From Paracoccus sp041927875 (GTDB lineage Bacteria; Pseudomonadota; Alphaproteobacteria; Rhodobacterales; Rhodobacteraceae): a DNA stretch of 64,000 nt. The translations under genes and the position numbers were made by a program. The stretch's first letter is position 1; each line of letters opens with the position of its first letter. Under the pieces are notes generated by a model. That model was given only the letters and a program-made list of their open reading frames with translations. It was not told the DNA's origin and did not search any database. Location: NCBI RefSeq assembly GCF_041927875.1, contig NZ_JBHFHN010000001.1; one strand, written 5' to 3'. Of this stretch, positions 1 through 8,587 are shown in pieces.

Positions 1-1
1 C

Positions 2-1093
2 TACAAGTGCTTCTCGACCCCCGAGGAGATCGCCACCTGGCGTGAGGCGCATCCGAACCAGACCTTCCAAAGCCCCTGGCGCGACCGCACCGATCACCCT
101 GATGCGCCCTTCGCCATCCGCCTGCGCGCGCCGCGCGACGGCGAAACGGTGATCGAGGATGCGGTGCAGGGCCGCGTGACCTTCCGCAACGATCAACTGG
201 ATGACATGGTGCTGCTGCGCAGCGACGGCACGCCCACCTATATGCTGGCGGTGGTGGTCGACGATCACGACATGGGCGTGACCCATGTCATTCGCGGTGA
301 TGACCACCTGACCAATGCCGCGCGGCAGCGTCAGATCTATGATGCGATGGGCTGGCAGGCGCCGGTTTTCGCCCATATCCCGCTGATTCATGGCGAGGAT
401 GGCAAGAAATTGTCGAAACGCCATGGCGCGGTCGGGCTGCATGAATATCAGGCGCTTGGCTATCCGGCGGCGGCGTTGCGCAACTATCTGGCGCGCCTGG
501 GTTGGAGCCATGGCGATGATGAAATCTTCACCGATGCGCAGGCCCGCGACTGGTTCGACCTGCCGGGAATCGGTCGCGCCCCGGCGCGGCTGGATTTCAA
601 GAAGCTGGCCCATACCTCGGGTCAGCAGATCGCGATGATGGATGATGCCGATCTTCTGCCTGAAATTGAGGCATTTCTTGCCGCGACGCAGCAAGCGCCG
701 CTGACCCTTGTGCAGCGTCAGCGCCTGGCTGCCGCCCTGCCCGAGTTGAAACAGCGTGCGAAGTCCATCATCGAACTGCTTGAAAAGGCGCGCTTTGCAC
801 TGACTGCGCGTCCGCTGGATCTGGATGACAAGGCGCAGGCTGCGCTTGATCCGGTATCCCGTGGTATACTGAAAGAATTGACGCTGCGCCTGCAAGATGC
901 TAGGTGGAACCGTGAGCTTCTCGAACAGATCGCTGCCGAGATTGCCGAGGCGCATGGGCTGGGGCTGGGCAAGATCGCGGCCCCGCTGCGCGCCGCACTG
1001 GCGGGTCGCACGGCAACGCCCAGTGTCTTTGACATGATGCTGGTGCTGGGTCGTGACGAGACGCTGGCCCGGATTGCCGATCAGGCCGGTTGA
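2..1093 (+). CDS. gltX: Glutamyl-tRNA synthetase, 3' part (5' end outside window)
   Basis: Class I aminoacyl-tRNA synthetase that charges tRNA-Glu in the cytoplasm; in many alphaproteobacteria it also serves tRNA-Gln through the amidotransferase route. The frame is open from base 2 with a typical GltX sequence (start YKCFSTPEEI), so the gene is cut by the window edge and about 100 N-terminal residues, including the HIGH motif, lie upstream. The second ATP-site signature is present as KKLSKRHGA, encoded at 404-430. The C-terminal helical anticodon-binding part follows to a normal stop. It lies 69 bp upstream of gltA on the same strand. The family is certain; which paralogue (GltX1 or GltX2) cannot be decided from this part. 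Confidence 0.95.
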   Translation, partial: YKCFSTPEEIATWREAHPNQTFQSPWRDRTDHPDAPFAIRLRAPRDGETVIEDAVQGRVTFRNDQLDDMVLLRSDGTPTYMLAVVVDDHDMGVTHVIRGDDHLTNAARQRQIYDAMGWQAPVFAHIPLIHGEDGKKLSKRHGAVGLHEYQALGYPAAALRNYLARLGWSHGDDEIFTDAQARDWFDLPGIGRAPARLDFKKLAHTSGQQIAMMDDADLLPEIEAFLAATQQAPLTLVQRQRLAAALPELKQRAKSIIELLEKARFALTARPLDLDDKAQAALDPVSRGILKELTLRLQDARWNRELLEQIAAEIAEAHGLGLGKIAAPLRAALAGRTATPSVFDMMLVLGRDETLARIADQAG

Positions 1094-1162
1094 CCCGGCC
1101 ACGGCGGAAACGATGAAACCGCGCGGTGCCAACCGGCCCGGCGACAGGGTAAGAGGAACGCA

Positions 1163-2458
1163 ATGGCCGAAACCACCAAGACTGCCACGCTGAGCTTTGA
1201 CGGGAAAAGTTTCGAACTGCCCATGCTGTCGCCGACCGTCGGGCCTGATGTCGTCGACATCCGCAAGCTTTACGCTGATGCCGACATCTTCACCTATGAC
1301 CCCGGTTTCACCTCGACCGCCGCGTGCGAAAGCACGATCACCTATATCGATGGCGACAAGGGCGAACTGCTGTATCGCGGCTATCCGATCGAGCAACTGG
1401 CCGACGATAGCCATTATCTTGAGGTCTGCTATCTGCTGCTGTACGGCGAGCTGCCCAGCAAGACCCAGCTGCATGATTTTGAAAGCCGCGTGACCCGGCA
1501 CACGATGGTGCATGAACAGATGCACTATTTTTTCCGGGGGTTCCGTCGCGACAGTCACCCGATGGCGACGATGGTGGGCGTGGTCGGGGCGATGTCGGCG
1601 TTCTATCACGACTCGGTCGATGTGAACGATCCCGTCCAGCGTGAGGTCGCGGCGATCCGCATGGTCGCCAAGCTGCCGACGATTGCCGCGATGGCCTATA
1701 AATACTCGATCGGCCAGCCCTTCGTCTATCCGCGCAACGATCTGGATTACGCCGCGAACTTCCTGCACATGTGCTTCAGCGTGCCGGCCGAGCCGTATCA
1801 CGTCGATCCGCGTCTGGCCAAGGCGATGGACCGGATCATGATGCTGCATGCCGATCACGAACAGAACGCCTCGACCTCGACCGTGCGTCTGGCCGGGTCG
1901 TCGGGGGCGAACCCCTTTGCCTGTATCGCGGCGGGCATCGCCTGCCTGTGGGGGCCTGCGCATGGCGGCGCCAACCAGGCCTGTCTGGAAATGCTGCGCG
2001 AGATCGGCACCGTCGACCGCATCCCGGAATATATCGCGCGCGCCAAGGACAAGAACGATCCGTTCCGCCTGATGGGCTTTGGTCACCGCGTCTACAAGAA
2101 CTTCGACCCGCGCGCCAAGGTGATGAAGGAAAGCGCCGACGAGGTGCTGGAGCTCTTGGGCATCCACAACAACCCGACGCTGCAAGTCGCGAAAGAGTTG
2201 GAGCGGATCGCGCTGGAAGATCCCTATTTCGTCGACAAGAAGCTGTATCCGAACGTTGACTTCTATTCCGGCATCATCCTGGAGGCGATGGGCTTCCCGA
2301 CCTCGATGTTCACGCCGATCTTTGCGCTGTCGCGCACTGTTGGCTGGATTTCGCAGTGGAAGGAAATGCTGGCCGACAAGGGCCAGAAGATCGGCCGCCC
2401 GCGGCAGCTTTACATCGGCGCGCCGCGCCGGGATTATGTCGACGTCGCAAAGCGTTAA
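1163..2458 (+). CDS. gltA: Citrate synthase
   Basis: Condenses acetyl-CoA and oxaloacetate to citrate, the entry step of the TCA cycle. The 431-residue length matches the hexameric type II enzyme of Gram-negative bacteria. Catalytic residues are visible: His267 in GPAHGGANQA, His308 in FGHRVYKNFDPR and Asp366 in NVDFYSG. The N-terminal beta-rich part (LSFDGKSFELPMLSPTVGPD) is typical of proteobacterial GltA. The ATG follows an AAGAGGAA Shine-Dalgarno-like sequence. A strong hairpin lies just after the stop, so transcription probably ends there. Confidence 0.97.
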   Translation: MAETTKTATLSFDGKSFELPMLSPTVGPDVVDIRKLYADADIFTYDPGFTSTAACESTITYIDGDKGELLYRGYPIEQLADDSHYLEVCYLLLYGELPSKTQLHDFESRVTRHTMVHEQMHYFFRGFRRDSHPMATMVGVVGAMSAFYHDSVDVNDPVQREVAAIRMVAKLPTIAAMAYKYSIGQPFVYPRNDLDYAANFLHMCFSVPAEPYHVDPRLAKAMDRIMMLHADHEQNASTSTVRLAGSSGANPFACIAAGIACLWGPAHGGANQACLEMLREIGTVDRIPEYIARAKDKNDPFRLMGFGHRVYKNFDPRAKVMKESADEVLELLGIHNNPTLQVAKELERIALEDPYFVDKKLYPNVDFYSGIILEAMGFPTSMFTPIFALSRTVGWISQWKEMLADKGQKIGRPRQLYIGAPRRDYVDVAKR

Positions 2459-2462
2459 TCGA

Positions 2463-2755
2463 CGATCTTCAGAAATGATCTCAACGCCGCCCATAGGGCG
2501 GCGTTGGTCGTTCTGGCCCGGTCGTGGACGGGGTGGCTGCGCCTGTGCCGTGGTGTCAGTCCATGGGCAAATCAGCGGACATGATTCGACATTATATAGA
2601 TATGTCATAGCTTTAAGGGGCGATCTTCATAAGCGGTCTCAACGTCGCGCCGACTTGCCGCGCCTCTTTCTGGGATTGTGCATCTATCACAGGGTGTTAG
2701 GCGGCACTCCTCAAAACCGGTCTCAACACCGCCCGATGGATGAAGTTGGTCGTTT
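2463..2755 (+). repeat. Three diverged copies of a ~30-bp sequence after gltA
   Basis: The sequence leading into the gltA terminator (from 2463, CGATCTTCAGAAATGATCTC) recurs at 2621-2650 with 24 of 30 positions the same, and again around 2705-2734. The third copy also keeps the far side of the hairpin (GTTGGTCGTT at 2745-2754) but has lost pairing in the stem. Together they fill the 304-bp gap between gltA and the next gene, where no coding sequence is visible. Confidence 0.6.
2482..2513 (+). terminator. Hairpin terminator after gltA
   Basis: An 11-bp perfect stem, CAACGCCGCCC at 2482-2492 pairing with GGGCGGCGTTG at 2496-2506 around a 3-base loop, starts 24 bp after the gltA stop. The following GTCGTTCTGG is only weakly T-rich, so termination may need Rho or may be inefficient. 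Confidence 0.65.
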
Positions 2756-2762
2756 CATCCGA

Positions 2763-3209
2763 TCAGATCGGCCGCAGGCGCGACAGCAGCGCAAGCGCCT
2801 CCGCGTCGGGGCGCTGTTCGATGCGCCGCCAGACCGCACCGTCGCGGGTGCGCTCGGCCAGCCGGTGATCGATCAGCGACCGGCGCAGCAGCGCGTGATC
2901 GCCGAAGAAGTGCGCGGCCTTCAGGATGGCGTTCACCTGCGGCTCGCTTTGATCCTGACGCGCGGGCAGCCGCGCCCACATCGCCCACAGGCAAAGCCGC
3001 TGCACCTGGGTCTGCGCGGGCCACCGCGTCAGCCGCGCCTGGGTGTCGAAACAGCGCAGGGCGCGCTCGACACGGGCCATGTCGCAGGGCTGGGCGACGG
3101 CCGCCGCCGCGATCCGCCGCGTGGCGCTGTTGCTGGCACGCAGATGTTGCAGGTTGCGAAACCCGGCCCCCCGCGCCAGCCAGTTCATCATCGCCTGATG
3201 GCCGGGCAC
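2763..3209 (-). CDS. DUF2087 domain protein
   Basis: A 148-residue protein whose C-terminal half matches the DUF2087 pattern: FGDHALLRRSLIDHRLAERT followed by RDGAVWRRI, a short winged-helix-like module found alone or fused to helix-turn-helix regulators. The function is not established. The N-terminal half is helical, rich in Arg and Ala, and not recognised. The longest start is a GTG; an internal ATG at 3191 is an alternative, and neither has a clear ribosome binding site. It is convergent with gltA and divergent from the DUF1284 gene 62 bp away. Confidence 0.7.
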   Translation of the reverse strand: MPGHQAMMNWLARGAGFRNLQHLRASNSATRRIAAAAVAQPCDMARVERALRCFDTQARLTRWPAQTQVQRLCLWAMWARLPARQDQSEPQVNAILKAAHFFGDHALLRRSLIDHRLAERTRDGAVWRRIEQRPDAEALALLSRLRPI

Positions 3210-3271
3210 GGCCCCGGCGCGCGCCCGTCCATCCCCTTGTCCGTGCGCGCGCGACGTGGCAGGCCAAGGCG

Positions 3272-3697
3272 ATGACAGACCACCCCATTCCGCTGCGCCC
3301 CCATCATGTGCTGTGCCTGATCGGCTGGCAGGGGCGCGGCTATGCGCCCGGGTTCACGGCCAATATGAACCGGCTGTCGCGGGCCTTGCGGGTCGCACCG
3401 GATCGCCCGTTGCGGGTGACCGGGCGCGCGGATGCCATCTGCGCGCCCTGCCCGCACCGGATCGGCACCGGCTGCGCGGCGGGCGACCGGATCACCGATC
3501 TGGATGCCCGCCACGCCGATGCGCTGGATCTGAGGGCCGGGCAGATCCTGACTTGGGATCAGGCTTTGGCCCGCGCGCTGCGGCTGGAGCCCGACGATCT
3601 GGACCGGATCTGCGCGGGCTGTCAGTGGCTGGATCTGGGGCTTTGCAAAGCCGCGCTGTCGGCGCTGAAGGCGGGCCGCGCCGCCCCCGCGCCTTAG
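3272..3697 (+). CDS. DUF1284 domain protein
   Basis: A 141-residue protein beginning with the DUF1284 hallmark LRPHHVLCLIGWQGRGYAPGF. It has several Cys residues arranged as CAPCPHRIGTGC and CAGCQWLDLGLC, suggesting a metal or Fe-S site. Family members are small cytoplasmic proteins of unknown function, sometimes linked to iron-sulfur metabolism. The stop overlaps the convergent bioY stop by 4 bp, so the two genes share their ends. The start ATG follows a weak AAGG. Confidence 0.75.
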   Translation: MTDHPIPLRPHHVLCLIGWQGRGYAPGFTANMNRLSRALRVAPDRPLRVTGRADAICAPCPHRIGTGCAAGDRITDLDARHADALDLRAGQILTWDQALARALRLEPDDLDRICAGCQWLDLGLCKAALSALKAGRAAPAP

Positions 3698-4245
3698 CGC
3701 ATCGCCCGCCAGCCGCCGTGGATCATCAGCGCCGCAAGCGCGGCCTTGACCACCATCCCCGCCAGAAACGGCGTCGCGCCGGCGGCGATCGCCGCGCCCC
3801 AGCCCATGCCCAGCACCAGCTTCAGCACCACCACGCCCGGCACGAACAGCAGCGCCGCCGGGATCAGCGCCGCCAGAAACAGCCGCGCCAGCCCGCGGTC
3901 CAGGCCGCGCTCGACCAGCCAGCCGGTCAGCCAGGCCATGCCGACAAAGCCCCACAGGAACCCCGCCGTCGGCCCGATCAGCGGCGCGATGCCACCCGCG
4001 CCATTGGCGAAAACCGGCAGGCCGATCGCGCCCTCGGCCAGATAGGCGATCACCGTGGCCGCCGCCAGACGCGCGCCATAGGCCAGCCCGATCAGCGAAA
4101 TCGCCAGCGTTTGCAGCGTCATCGGCACCGGCACCATCGGCAGCGTGATCTGCGCCGACAGCGCGATCAGCCCCGACCCGGCCAGCACCATCATCACCAT
4201 CTGCGCCCGGCTGTGCGCGGGCAGCGCGGCTTTCATCAAGGTCAT
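3694..4245 (-). CDS. bioY: Biotin transporter BioY (S component)
   Basis: Integral membrane substrate-binding subunit for biotin uptake, which works alone or with an ECF energising module. The 183-residue protein has about six hydrophobic segments and the BioY core sequences LPMVPVPMTLQTLAI, YLAEGAIGLPVF and GPTAGFLWGF. A strong AAGGAGA lies seven bases before the ATG. No bioM/bioN genes or biotin synthesis genes are nearby in this window. The 232-bp gap upstream to the divergent SDR gene should carry both promoters, but no clear BirA-type operator was seen. Confidence 0.93.
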   Translation of the reverse strand: MTLMKAALPAHSRAQMVMMVLAGSGLIALSAQITLPMVPVPMTLQTLAISLIGLAYGARLAAATVIAYLAEGAIGLPVFANGAGGIAPLIGPTAGFLWGFVGMAWLTGWLVERGLDRGLARLFLAALIPAALLFVPGVVVLKLVLGMGWGAAIAAGATPFLAGMVVKAALAALMIHGGWRAMR

Positions 4246-4477
4246 CGTCGTCTCCTTTCGATCCTCAAGCCCGCGATGATCGCCGCGCGCGACCTTGCGT
4301 CAACCGCGCCCGATGGCGAAGTTGCAAGGCTGGAAACACTTTGCGCCGCCCGCCATGCTTTCTGCAAAACTGCCCTGCTGCAAAGCGACGCGGGCCGGAT
4401 CACGGCCTTGCGCCAGCCCCCGGCAGGTGCGAAACAGCGCCCGCATAGAAAGACAGCCAGCAAGACAGGATGATCCG

Positions 4478-5146
4478 ATGAAAACCGCACTCGTCACCGG
4501 CGCCTCACGCGGGTTGGGCCGCGCCATCGCCGAACGGCTGGGGGCCGAGGGCTGGCAGGTCATCGCCGTCGCCCGCACCACCGGCGCGCTTGAGGAGCTG
4601 GACGATGCGATCCGCGCCAAGGGCGGCGCGCCCGCCGTGCTGGTGCCGCTGGACCTGACCGACCCTGCCGCCTGCGATTACATGGCCCGGCATTTGGGCG
4701 AGCGTTTCGGCGGCCTTGATCTGTGGGTCCATGCCGCGATCCATGCCACGCCCATGGCCCCGGCCGGCCATATCGACGCCAAGGACATGACCAAGGCGAT
4801 CGCCACCAACCTGGCCTGTCCCGCGCATCTGATCCCGCTGATCGAGCCGATGCTGCTGGCCCGTCAGGGCACCGCGCTGTTCTTTGACGACCCCGCCGGT
4901 GGGGAAAAGTTCTTTGGCGCTTACGGCGCGACCAAGGCCGCGCAGATCGCGCTTGTGACAAGCTGGCAGCGTGAGGCCGCCCGCATCGGCCCGCGCGTCG
5001 TGCTGGCCCGGCCGCAGCCGATGCCGACCGCCACCCGCGCGCGTTTTTACCCCGGCGAGGATCGCGCCCCGCTGGCCGATCCGCAGGCCGAGGCGGCGCG
5101 CATCCTGGCCGCGCTCTCGCTTGCCCTTCCCGGCACGGATGGTTAG
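4478..5146 (+). CDS. Short-chain dehydrogenase/reductase family protein
   Basis: A 222-residue Rossmann-fold oxidoreductase. The NAD(P)-binding signature TGASRGLGRAIAERLG sits at the N terminus and the YGATKAAQ tyrosine-lysine pair is present at about residue 147. The usual catalytic Ser region reads FFDDPAGGEKFFGAYG, so the serine position is unclear. The substrate is unknown. The start was set at the ATG directly before KTALVTGASRG rather than at longer in-frame starts, because an AGGA lies about eight bases upstream and the upstream translation looks non-coding. surE follows 24 bp later on the same strand, so they may be cotranscribed. Confidence 0.85.
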   Translation: MKTALVTGASRGLGRAIAERLGAEGWQVIAVARTTGALEELDDAIRAKGGAPAVLVPLDLTDPAACDYMARHLGERFGGLDLWVHAAIHATPMAPAGHIDAKDMTKAIATNLACPAHLIPLIEPMLLARQGTALFFDDPAGGEKFFGAYGATKAAQIALVTSWQREAARIGPRVVLARPQPMPTATRARFYPGEDRAPLADPQAEAARILAALSLALPGTDG

Positions 5147-5170
5147 AACCGGGCAAAGGAAAGGGCCGAC

Positions 5171-5974
5171 ATGCGCATTCTGGTGACGAACGACGACGGG
5201 ATTTCGGCGCCGGGTCTGGCGGTTCTGGAACGCATCGCCGCCGAGGTCGCAGGCCCGGATGGCGAGGTCTGGGTCGCCGCCCCGGCCTTTGAACAATCGG
5301 GCGTCGCGCACAAGATCAGTTACACGCATCCGATGATGGTCGCCCGGCTGGAGGATCGCCGCTATGTCGCCGAGGGCAGCCCCGCCGATTGCGTGATCGC
5401 CGCGCTGCATGACTTCATGGCCGGATCGCCGCCCGATCTGGTGCTGTCGGGCGTCAATCGCGGCAACAATTCGGCGGAAAACGCGCTGTATTCCGGCACC
5501 CTTGGCGGCGCGATGGAGGCCGCGCTTCAGGGCGTGCGCGCCATTGCCCTTTCGCAATATCTGGGACCGGAAACCTTTCGCGCCGACGACCCCTATGAGG
5601 CGGCGGCGCTGCATGGCGCGGGTATCGTGCGGGCGCTGATCGACCATGCGCCCTGGGATCAGACCGCCGATTACTGCCTGTTTTACAACGTCAATTTCCC
5701 GCCCGTTCCGGCGGCGGGCGTCAAGGGCGTGCGGATCTGCCCGCAGGGTTTCCGACAGGGCGTCGATTTCGGCGTGCAGGCGCAGGAAAGCCCGACGGGG
5801 CGGCGGTTTCTGTGGATCAAGGGCGGGCGGCAGGATGTGCCGGCCACGCCCGGATCGGATGCCGATCTGAACATGCAGGGCTATGTCTCGGTCACGCCGA
5901 TGCGCGCCGATCTGACCGCGCATGACCAGATGGCCGGGGCGATCGCCGCGCTGAAGGGCGTGTTCGGCGCATGA
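5171..5974 (+). CDS. surE: 5'/3'-nucleotidase SurE
   Basis: Metal-dependent nucleotidase/exopolyphosphatase of the stationary-phase survival family, acting in the cytoplasm on nucleoside monophosphates. The 267 residues start with MRILVTNDDGISAPGL, the conserved NDDG metal site, followed by the SGVNRGNN and SGTLGGAMEA motifs. It overlaps pcm by an ATGA, the classical surE-pcm pairing. The ATG has GGAAAGGG upstream. Confidence 0.97.
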   Translation: MRILVTNDDGISAPGLAVLERIAAEVAGPDGEVWVAAPAFEQSGVAHKISYTHPMMVARLEDRRYVAEGSPADCVIAALHDFMAGSPPDLVLSGVNRGNNSAENALYSGTLGGAMEAALQGVRAIALSQYLGPETFRADDPYEAAALHGAGIVRALIDHAPWDQTADYCLFYNVNFPPVPAAGVKGVRICPQGFRQGVDFGVQAQESPTGRRFLWIKGGRQDVPATPGSDADLNMQGYVSVTPMRADLTAHDQMAGAIAALKGVFGA

Positions 5975-6687
5975 CCGGGGCCGACCCCGGCGAGGGTAAG
6001 GGCGCAGTTAAGCGCGATGACCCCGATCTGGGTCCGGGCGATCCCGGCATCACCTTGGCTGAACGGCAGATGCGCTTTCTGTTCGCGCTGCGCCGGCAGG
6101 GCGTGACCGATGCCCGCGTTCTGGCCGCGATGGAACGCATCGACCGCGGTGCCTTCGTGCGCGGCACCTTTGCCGAGCGCGCCTATGAGGACATGCCGCT
6201 GCCGATTGCCTGCGGGCAGACGATCAGCCAGCCCTCGGTGGTCGGGCTGATGAGCCAGGCACTTCAGGTCGGCCCCCGCGACACCGTGCTGGAGGTGGGC
6301 ACCGGATCGGGCTATCAGGCCGCCGTCCTGTCGGTGCTGGCGCGCCGCGTCCATACCATCGACCGCCACAAGGTGCTGGTGCGCGAGGCCGAGGCGATCT
6401 TTGCGGGCCTTGGCATCTCGAACATCACCGCGCGGCATGGTGATGGCACGCGGGGCCTGCCCGATCAGGCGCCCTTTGATCGCATTCTGGTGACCGCCGC
6501 CGCCGAAGACCCGCCTGGCCCGCTCTTGGCGCAGTTGAAGATCGGCGGTATCATGGTGCTGCCGGTCGGCCAGTCCGATGCCGTGCAGACCCTGATCCGC
6601 GTGACGCGCGGGGCCGATGGCCTGGATTACCAGGAATTGCGCCCGGTGCGGTTCGTGCCGCTGGTCGAGGGGCTGGGGCAGGATTAG
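5971..6687 (+). CDS. pcm: Protein-L-isoaspartate O-methyltransferase
   Basis: Repairs isoaspartyl residues in aged proteins using S-adenosylmethionine. The SAM-binding motif VLEVGTGSGYQAAVLSVLA and the family motif GQTISQPSVVGLMSQ are present. At 238 residues it is somewhat longer than the usual ~210, with an N-terminal extension of about 25 residues before LAERQMRFLFALRRQG. Its start overlaps the surE stop by four bases, so translation is probably coupled. An nlpD-like gene follows 60 bp downstream, giving the surE-pcm-nlpD order known from gammaproteobacteria, here without rpoS. Confidence 0.95.
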   Translation: MTGADPGEGKGAVKRDDPDLGPGDPGITLAERQMRFLFALRRQGVTDARVLAAMERIDRGAFVRGTFAERAYEDMPLPIACGQTISQPSVVGLMSQALQVGPRDTVLEVGTGSGYQAAVLSVLARRVHTIDRHKVLVREAEAIFAGLGISNITARHGDGTRGLPDQAPFDRILVTAAAEDPPGPLLAQLKIGGIMVLPVGQSDAVQTLIRVTRGADGLDYQELRPVRFVPLVEGLGQD

Positions 6688-6747
6688 GCCCGGCCCGGTA
6701 TTCATCCAAAGGCCCGGCAAACGGGGCCGCGACATGAGGCAAGACAG

Positions 6748-7773
6748 ATGATGAAGGCTTTCCCCAAGATGGGCGCGCGGCAGGCCGTGCGGCAGGGTAT
6801 GATGGTCGCGGCACTGGCGCTGCTGGCCGGTTGCGGCGGCGAGGTGGGCGGCTTTCCGGTGCCCGACCTGCGCGGCGCGCTGCCCAACGATCCGCTGAAC
6901 CCCGGCGCGGGTGGCGGGGCCGTCGCGGTGGGCGCCCCGGCGGCGGGTGGCGTGGTCACAGACGCCTTTGCCGGTCAGGGCACGCGCGATCCGCTGGCGG
7001 GCGGTATCGGCACAACGCCGGGTGGCGTGGTGATGGCCAATCCCGGCGCGCCGACGCCGCCGGTGACGGGTTCGGGCAATACCGTGACCGCCGCTGCGCC
7101 TGCCGCTGCGGTCCCCGCCGCTGCCGCGCAAAGCCACACCGTCGTCGCCGGTGAGACCGCCTATTCGGTGGCGCGCAAATACGGCATCAGCGTGCAGCAA
7201 CTGGCTGCCGCCAATGGCCTGTCCGAAGCCGCGGCGATCCGCATCGGCCAGCGGCTGACGATCCCCGCCGCAGGCGCTGCCGTCGCCGCGACCGTCACCG
7301 CGCCGGGTGTCGGATCGCCGACGCCGGTGCCGCCCTCGGCCAGTGCGCCCCTGCCGCGCGACAATCCGCAGCGCGCCAATGCGCCGGTGAACGCGCCGCA
7401 GACCGATCTGGGATCGACGCGGACGGCGGCCTCCTCGGGTCGGCTGGCGATGCCCGCGCAAGGCTCGGTCGTGCGCGCCTACAAGAAGGGTAGCAATGAC
7501 GGCATCGACATCGCCGCCCCCGCAGGCAGCGCGGTCAAGGCGGCGGGCGCGGGCACCGTCGCGGCGATCACCAAGGACACCGGCCAGGTGCCGATCGTGG
7601 TGGTGCGCCATTCCAACGGGCTGATGACGGTCTACGCCAATATCGACGGCGTGGCGGTGAAAAAGGGCGATAGCGTCAGCGCCGGTCAGACGCTGGGCAA
7701 GGCGCGGTCCGGCCCGGTGCATTTCGAGGTCCGCAAGGGCTTCGACAGCGTGGACCCGGCCAACTACCTGTAA
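6748..7773 (+). CDS. NlpD-like LysM/LytM lipoprotein, probable amidase activator
   Basis: An envelope protein expected to bind peptidoglycan and activate amidases during cell separation. The 341 residues hold a lipoprotein signal with lipobox LLAGC (Cys29), a Gly/Ala/Pro linker, one LysM domain (about 130-175, VVAGETAYSVARKYGIS) and a C-terminal M23/LytM domain (about 240-341, GIDIAAPAGSAV to VHFEVRKG). The usual M23 zinc ligands are incomplete: the residue expected to be His before GIDI is Asn-Asp, and the first His of HxH is missing in GPVHFEVR. A degenerate domain of this kind is what NlpD and EnvC have, so it is probably not itself an enzyme. Confidence 0.85.
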   Translation: MMKAFPKMGARQAVRQGMMVAALALLAGCGGEVGGFPVPDLRGALPNDPLNPGAGGGAVAVGAPAAGGVVTDAFAGQGTRDPLAGGIGTTPGGVVMANPGAPTPPVTGSGNTVTAAAPAAAVPAAAAQSHTVVAGETAYSVARKYGISVQQLAAANGLSEAAAIRIGQRLTIPAAGAAVAATVTAPGVGSPTPVPPSASAPLPRDNPQRANAPVNAPQTDLGSTRTAASSGRLAMPAQGSVVRAYKKGSNDGIDIAAPAGSAVKAAGAGTVAAITKDTGQVPIVVVRHSNGLMTVYANIDGVAVKKGDSVSAGQTLGKARSGPVHFEVRKGFDSVDPANYL

Positions 7774-7789
7774 CGCCGCGCGCCCGCCG

Positions 7790-8587
7790 CTATGAGGCGC
7801 GCGGGCGCAGCGCCGCCGCCGTGGCGGTGACGCCAAAGACCAGGGCGGCGGCGGCCACGATGGACGGCCCCGCCGGTGTGTCCAGCCGCAGCGAGGCCCA
7901 CAGCCCCGCCGCCACCGATCCCATGCCGATCAGCGTCGCGGTCAGCGCCATGCCCTCGGGCGTGCGGGCCAGCGGGCGGGCGGCGGCGGCGGGGATGATC
8001 AACAGCGCGGTAATCAGCAGCGCGCCGACGATCTTGATCGCGACCGCCACGACGATGGCCAAAGCCAGCGTCAGAACCAGCCGTTCGCGCGCCGGGTTCA
8101 GACCGGCGGCGCGGGCCAGTTCCTCGTTCAGGGTGGCGGTCAGCAAAGGCCGCCACCGCCACAGGATCAGCGCCAGCACCAGCCCCGCGCCGCCCCAGAT
8201 CACCGCCAGATCGCCCCGCCCGACCGCCAGGATGTCGCCAAACAGCCAGGACGACAGATCGGTGCGCGCGCCCGGCACGAAAGAGATCGCCACCAGGCCA
8301 AAGGCAAGCGCGGCATGGGCGATGACCCCCAAAGCGGTGTCCATCGCGTGACCGCGCCCGGCCAGATGCGCGACGATCACCGCCGCCATCAGCGCCACCG
8401 CCAACGTGCCCGCCGTCACCGACAGGCCAAAGCCAAGTGCAAGCGCCACCCCCAGGATCGCCGCATGGGCCGTCGCATCGCCGAAATAGGCCATCCGCCG
8501 CCAGACGACAAAGGCCCCTAAAGGCCCCGCCGCAAGCGCGACCGCCAGCCCCGCCAGCCCGGCGCGGATCAGGAAATCATCCAGCAT
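7790..8587 (-). CDS. znuB: Zinc ABC transporter permease ZnuB
   Basis: Membrane subunit of the ZnuABC high-affinity zinc importer. The 265 residues carry seven to eight hydrophobic segments and typical family-9 permease sequences (VVWRRMAYFGDATAHAAILG; VVAVAIKIVGALLITALLI). The start was set at the ATG before LDDFLIRAG. Longer in-frame translation reads antisense-like Thr/Met repeats from the His codons of znuC and was rejected. The start lies inside the 3' end of znuC (11-bp overlap), so the two are translationally coupled. It is the last gene of the zur-znuC-znuB operon. Confidence 0.94.
   Translation of the reverse strand: MLDDFLIRAGLAGLAVALAAGPLGAFVVWRRMAYFGDATAHAAILGVALALGFGLSVTAGTLAVALMAAVIVAHLAGRGHAMDTALGVIAHAALAFGLVAISFVPGARTDLSSWLFGDILAVGRGDLAVIWGGAGLVLALILWRWRPLLTATLNEELARAAGLNPARERLVLTLALAIVVAVAIKIVGALLITALLIIPAAAARPLARTPEGMALTATLIGMGSVAAGLWASLRLDTPAGPSIVAAAALVFGVTATAAALRPRAS

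Noticed and set aside
4246..4477. Possible biotin operator between bioY and the SDR gene
   Set aside because: No convincing long palindrome with the TTGTAAACC-type arms was seen.
5881..7836. 651-codon minus-strand frame opposite pcm and the nlpD-like gene
   Set aside because: Antisense shadow; the plus strand carries clear protein families with ribosome binding sites.
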